From: Clostridia bacterium
Lineage (GTDB): Bacteria; Bacillota; Clostridia; Lutisporales; Lutisporaceae
NCBI GenBank assembly: GCA_029256365.1
Contig: JAQSYB010000034.1
Coordinates: 1-10,651 of the forward strand
DNA length: 10,651 bases
Reading direction: 5' to 3'
The position numbers and the translations under genes were made by a program. Of this stretch, positions 8,093 through 10,651 are shown in pieces. Below the pieces are notes generated by a model that was not told where the DNA came from, ran no database searches, and saw nothing but the letters and a program-made list of their open reading frames with translations. Positions within the stretch are counted from its first letter, which is position 1, and every line of letters begins with the position of its first letter.

Positions 8093-8114
8093 AAGTCATA
8101 GGGTAATATGACTT
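8093..8114. promoter_or_regulatory. Palindrome, candidate operator of the LuxR-type regulator
   Basis: AAGTCATA (8093-8100) and TATGACTT (8107-8114) form a perfect eight-base inverted repeat around the six-base centre GGGTAA. It lies directly after the response-regulator stop and about 84 bases before the hydrolase start. The arm length and symmetry fit a dimeric helix-turn-helix protein. If the TACAAT at 8157-8162 is a -10 element, the palindrome centre would be near -65. As RNA it is a short AU-rich hairpin without a T run, so a terminator is unlikely. The link to the regulator is inference. Confidence 0.45.
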
Positions 8115-8138
8115 AACTTGTTACTGTAGATAGATGTG

Positions 8139-8195
8139 TAAAAACCTCCTGCCCGCTACAATGGGTATATAAGAAATTATTTCAGGAGGTTTTTA
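8139..8195 (+). promoter_or_regulatory. Inverted repeat that pairs with the hydrolase ribosome binding site
   Basis: TAAAAACCTCCTG (8139-8151) is the exact reverse complement of CAGGAGGTTTTTA (8183-8195): a perfect 13-base inverted repeat with a 31-base loop. The 3' arm contains the Shine-Dalgarno AGGAGG (8184-8189) of the hydrolase gene starting at 8198. In RNA that includes both arms, the ribosome site would be paired. The stem also ends in a T run (8190-8194), so it could partly terminate readthrough from the regulator gene, although the loop is long for a terminator. A promoter inside the loop (TACAAT, 8157-8162) would give RNA without the 5' arm and so an open ribosome site. Confidence 0.6.
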
Positions 8196-8197
8196 TT

Positions 8198-9586
8198 ATG
8201 CTAACACTTTTAGAAGTACTCATTATAGCCGCAAATATTCCGGTGCTTATTTGGGCACTGCTGCCTGTTAAGCGGGTTCCAAGGTTTTTAGATTTTATGC
8301 CCTTGAGCGCAGTCGTTTTTCTAGTACTGCATTTATTCATAGACAATGAATCTGTTAGACTGCGATTCATACCATTGTATATATTTACAATTGCCACTTT
8401 TCTCATTACAATTATGCGGATATTCCATCATAGGTCTGATCAACCAAGACGCCGCATATTAGCAGGAGCAGGTCGCATATTTGGATTGCTGCTGTTAACA
8501 ATATGTGTATTGATTCCTACAGTAGTAATACCCTTTTATCCACTTCCAGAACCTACTGGCAGCTATCATGTTGGCACCATAGCCAGTGACTTTACAGACA
8601 GAAATCGTATGGAAGCATTTTCAAAGGAAGAGGGAGTATTGCGTAAGGTTGCGGTACAATTTTGGTATCCCACAGAAAAGCTTGAGACAGAAAGCTTGAA
8701 CGACATTAGCGGTGCTCCAATCTCAACAAAGCAGCAGGATTATCCAGTGTTGATATTTTCTCATGGTGCCTTTGGTGTACGCATGAGCAATGCTTCAACC
8801 TTCAGAGAATTGGCTAGTCACGGCTATATTGTAGCCAGTATTGACCATACGTATCAAGCGTTTTACACTTCCTTCGCAGATGGAGAGAGTATCCCTGCAA
8901 GTTCGGAGTTTCTCAATGATGCCATGAAGGTTCAGACAGATAATTTAGATGCAAGCAAGACCTTTCAAATTACCCATGACTGGCTTGATTTGAGAGCAGC
9001 AGATATAGAGCTTGTAATTGACAGCTTGGCTTCGGGAAATCTTGGCAATGAAGCAAAAATGCTAATTGGGCATATGGATTTGACAAAAATAGGACTTTTC
9101 GGACACTCTCTAGGTGGTGCCGCAGCAGCGCAGGTTTGCAGGGACCGAGAGGATATAAAGGCTGTAGTAGTTCTAGATGGAACGATGATAGGAGATATAA
9201 AAGGGGTGAAGGGTGATGGTACAGATATTATCACCGATGAAAGCTTTGACAAACCCCTTATGCTGATGTATGGTTCTTTATTTCAAAGCCCAGAGGCAAA
9301 ACGCACAAGCTATCAGTCCAATATCAAAGCTTTTGAAAATGCAACTGATGCAGCATATTCTGTTTGCATAAAGGATTCAGGACATTTGAACTTTACAGAT
9401 TTACCAAGAATTTCACCCTTCCTTTCTGGAATGCTTGGGGTTGGTACAGTTGACTCCTTGGAATGCATTAAAACTGTAAATGCTTATTCCTTAGACTTCT
9501 TTGATAAGCACCTTAAGGGGCAGGCATCTTCGTTGCTAGAGGGCACAACCAGCAGCTATTCAGAGGTGTTGTTTGACAAACGCTAA
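8198..9586 (+). CDS. Membrane-anchored alpha/beta hydrolase (PAF-acetylhydrolase/dienelactone-hydrolase-like)
   Basis: This 462-residue protein has four predicted membrane segments at the N terminus (about 3-22, 34-50, 56-74, 92-114), then an alpha/beta-hydrolase domain from about residue 120. The oxyanion-region motif is FSHGAFG (187-193); the nucleophile elbow is GHSLGG with Ser304; the other triad members are probably Asp327 (VVLDGT) and His396 (DSGHLNF). The Ser-to-Asp spacing of 23 equals that in platelet-activating-factor acetylhydrolases (PF03403 type). The hydrolase domain likely sits outside the membrane, on a side I cannot decide. Substrates of this family are short-chain or oxidised phospholipid esters and other carboxyl esters; the substrate here is unknown. 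It follows a two-component pair and has a sequestered ribosome site, suggesting an induced role in membrane or envelope response. Confidence 0.85.
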   Translation: MLTLLEVLIIAANIPVLIWALLPVKRVPRFLDFMPLSAVVFLVLHLFIDNESVRLRFIPLYIFTIATFLITIMRIFHHRSDQPRRRILAGAGRIFGLLLLTICVLIPTVVIPFYPLPEPTGSYHVGTIASDFTDRNRMEAFSKEEGVLRKVAVQFWYPTEKLETESLNDISGAPISTKQQDYPVLIFSHGAFGVRMSNASTFRELASHGYIVASIDHTYQAFYTSFADGESIPASSEFLNDAMKVQTDNLDASKTFQITHDWLDLRAADIELVIDSLASGNLGNEAKMLIGHMDLTKIGLFGHSLGGAAAAQVCRDREDIKAVVVLDGTMIGDIKGVKGDGTDIITDESFDKPLMLMYGSLFQSPEAKRTSYQSNIKAFENATDAAYSVCIKDSGHLNFTDLPRISPFLSGMLGVGTVDSLECIKTVNAYSLDFFDKHLKGQASSLLEGTTSSYSEVLFDKR

Positions 9587-9646
9587 GCTGGAATCCTCTG
9601 TTGTGCAAGGAGTTTCTTTGTGTGATATAGAATACTCTAGTGGGTT

Positions 9647-9691
9647 AAATAACAAACTATTATTGTTATTTGATTCAGGTTGTATTAATAT
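9647..9691 (+). promoter_or_regulatory. Candidate promoter and AT-rich palindrome before the nitroreductase gene
   Basis: A weak promoter can be read as TTGTTA (9663-9668), a 17-base spacer and TAATAT (9686-9691), each four of six consensus bases. Its -35 element lies inside the right arm of a perfect nine-base inverted repeat, AAATAACAA (9647-9655) and TTGTTATTT (9663-9671), with a seven-base centre. This arrangement would suit a repressor site, but the sequence is very AT-rich and chance is possible. Confidence 0.35.
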
Positions 9692-9725
9692 TATATCAAC
9701 AGAGTTGTTAGAAGGAGGCAGAATT

Positions 9726-10607
9726 ATGAGTTTTAGAGAATTTACAGCGAATATTTTATCAACAAGAGATTATGAAGGAACTCGTTTGGAAGAAAAGGTT
9801 ATCAATGATATCAATGCATATTTAGGAAAAGTTAACGATAGTATTGGTGTAGAAAAAGGTTTCTCATTTGTTATGCTGGAAAATGGTGATGATGTTTTTA
9901 AAGCACTAGAGGGTGTTGGCGGTTACAATGGGGTTATGATTAAAAGCCCGCATTATATTGGACTTGCTATTTCAAAAGAAGAGCCTGAAATTGAATTCTT
10001 TGGTGCATATTATATGCAGTCCATGGTTAAGAAGCTTTATGAAATGAACCTAGACAGTTGTTGGATTAATGTTAGAAAAGTATCTGATGACATGAAGGCA
10101 GCGCTGTTGAAAGGCCATGCTGGAAGCATCAATTATCTTTTGGCATTTGGAATGGCTGATGATAAAGCGAAGCATCAAACATCACGTATGAGTGTAACAC
10201 ACGAATCTTCCTCACATAAGCAAGACCCTTATGGAATAAAAGTAAGTGATGCTGCAGATTCAGACAAAGCAAGACTTTCCCTTGGGGAAATCGCTTATTT
10301 ATATCAATGGGGAAATGCAGCGACTTATGCAGAATTGGAGAGCAGAGGCGTAGCAGACATATTCCTATATGTAAGAAATGCGCCTTCCTATAAAAATATA
10401 CAGCCTTGCAGACTGATACTTCAAGACGGCGGCGCAGAGTTAGCAGTTTTGAACCCTGAAAAAGAAGAGAATTACATCGACGCAGGGATCATGATGTATA
10501 CCTTTGAAGGATTGGCTAAGGACATGGGAATTCCATGCAAATGGGATTTTGTAAAGGCTGAATCCAACAATAAGGAATATGGCATCGTAGCAAAAATAGA
10601 ATTATAA
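9726..10607 (+). CDS. Nitroreductase-family flavoprotein, TM1586-like
   Basis: This 293-residue protein resembles the nitroreductase superfamily, most likely the TM1586-type group (putative TM nitroreductase) in which two half-domains are fused in one chain. The N-terminal half has SPHYIGLAIS and EFFGAYYMQSMVKKLYEMNLDSCWI, like the flavin-site and dimer helices. The C-terminal half has NAPSYKNIQPCRLIL, the conserved NxQP region, and NYIDAGIMMYTFEGLAKDMGIPCKW, typical of the family's last part. FMN binding and NAD(P)H-dependent reduction are expected from the family; the substrate is unknown. The start at 9726 is chosen because GAAGGAGG (9711-9718) precedes it. The frame stays open back to a TTG at 9573, within the hydrolase gene, but the added 51 residues look unlike this family. 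It is probably transcribed on its own or by readthrough from the hydrolase gene. Confidence 0.82.
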   Translation: MSFREFTANILSTRDYEGTRLEEKVINDINAYLGKVNDSIGVEKGFSFVMLENGDDVFKALEGVGGYNGVMIKSPHYIGLAISKEEPEIEFFGAYYMQSMVKKLYEMNLDSCWINVRKVSDDMKAALLKGHAGSINYLLAFGMADDKAKHQTSRMSVTHESSSHKQDPYGIKVSDAADSDKARLSLGEIAYLYQWGNAATYAELESRGVADIFLYVRNAPSYKNIQPCRLILQDGGAELAVLNPEKEENYIDAGIMMYTFEGLAKDMGIPCKWDFVKAESNNKEYGIVAKIEL

Positions 10608-10630
10608 GACAAAGTATACTAAAAATAAAA

Positions 10631-10646
10631 GCATTGTATACAGTGC
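10631..10646. terminator. Small hairpin at the window edge, possible terminator
   Basis: GCATTG (10631-10636) pairs with CAGTGC (10641-10646) with one G-U pair around TATA. On the - strand the stem is followed by TTTTATTTTT, so it could end a leftward transcript entering from the right; on the + strand only A residues follow within the window. It lies 23 bases after the nitroreductase stop. The stem is short, so the call is tentative. Confidence 0.35.
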
Positions 10647-10651
10647 AAAAA

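Noticed and set aside
9647..9671. Rex operator before the nitroreductase gene
   Set aside because: Rex sites have TTGT at the outer left and ACAA at the outer right; here the half-sites face the other way.
1..10651. Mobile elements, CRISPR arrays, tRNA or rRNA genes
   Set aside because: No transposase or integrase, no regularly spaced repeats and no recognisable tRNA or rRNA sequence were seen on either strand.

Overview
The window looks like chromosomal DNA from a low-GC Gram-positive anaerobe, most likely a member of the Clostridia. The reasons are AT-rich codon use, strong GGAGG-type ribosome binding sites, short intergenic gaps, and the protein families present (KtrAB, PatB-type lyase, DesK/LiaS-like kinase). 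All ten genes are on the + strand. I see no RNA genes, CRISPR arrays or insertion sequences.

Region 1 (95-4703) is a tight five-gene potassium-uptake operon. It holds a small membrane-anchored protein with a degenerate TrkA-N/RCK-like domain, the channel-like subunit KtrB, the cytosolic RCK gating subunit KtrA, a shortened KdpD-like sensor kinase and a KdpE-like response regulator. Two gene junctions overlap (ATGA and TAATG). The operon ends at a convincing intrinsic terminator (4726-4765). The layout suggests a K+ transporter that carries its own two-component sensor and an extra membrane-tethered partner.

Region 2 (4925-6094) is a single gene for a PatB/MalY-type PLP-dependent C-S lyase. 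It is followed by a strong hairpin (6140-6176).

Region 3 (6179-9586) starts with a good sigma-A-like promoter (TTGCGA-N17-TATAAT). It encodes a DesK/LiaS-like membrane histidine kinase and a NarL/LuxR-type response regulator, then a membrane-anchored alpha/beta hydrolase of the PAF-acetylhydrolase/dienelactone-hydrolase type with a visible Ser-Asp-His triad. Between regulator and hydrolase lie an 8-bp-arm palindrome (candidate operator) and a perfect 13-bp inverted repeat whose 3' arm contains the hydrolase Shine-Dalgarno sequence. The hydrolase is therefore a good candidate target of this two-component pair.

Region 4 (9587-10651) holds a nitroreductase-like flavoprotein, probably of the TM1586 type with two fused half-domains. 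An AT-rich 9-bp-arm palindrome lies in front of it and a small hairpin lies behind it at the window edge.

Most of the window is recognisable housekeeping or adaptive physiology. The parts that look least ordinary are the membrane-anchored pseudo-RCK protein in the Ktr operon, the pairing of Ktr with a truncated KdpDE-like system, and the ribosome-site-sequestering inverted repeat before the hydrolase.
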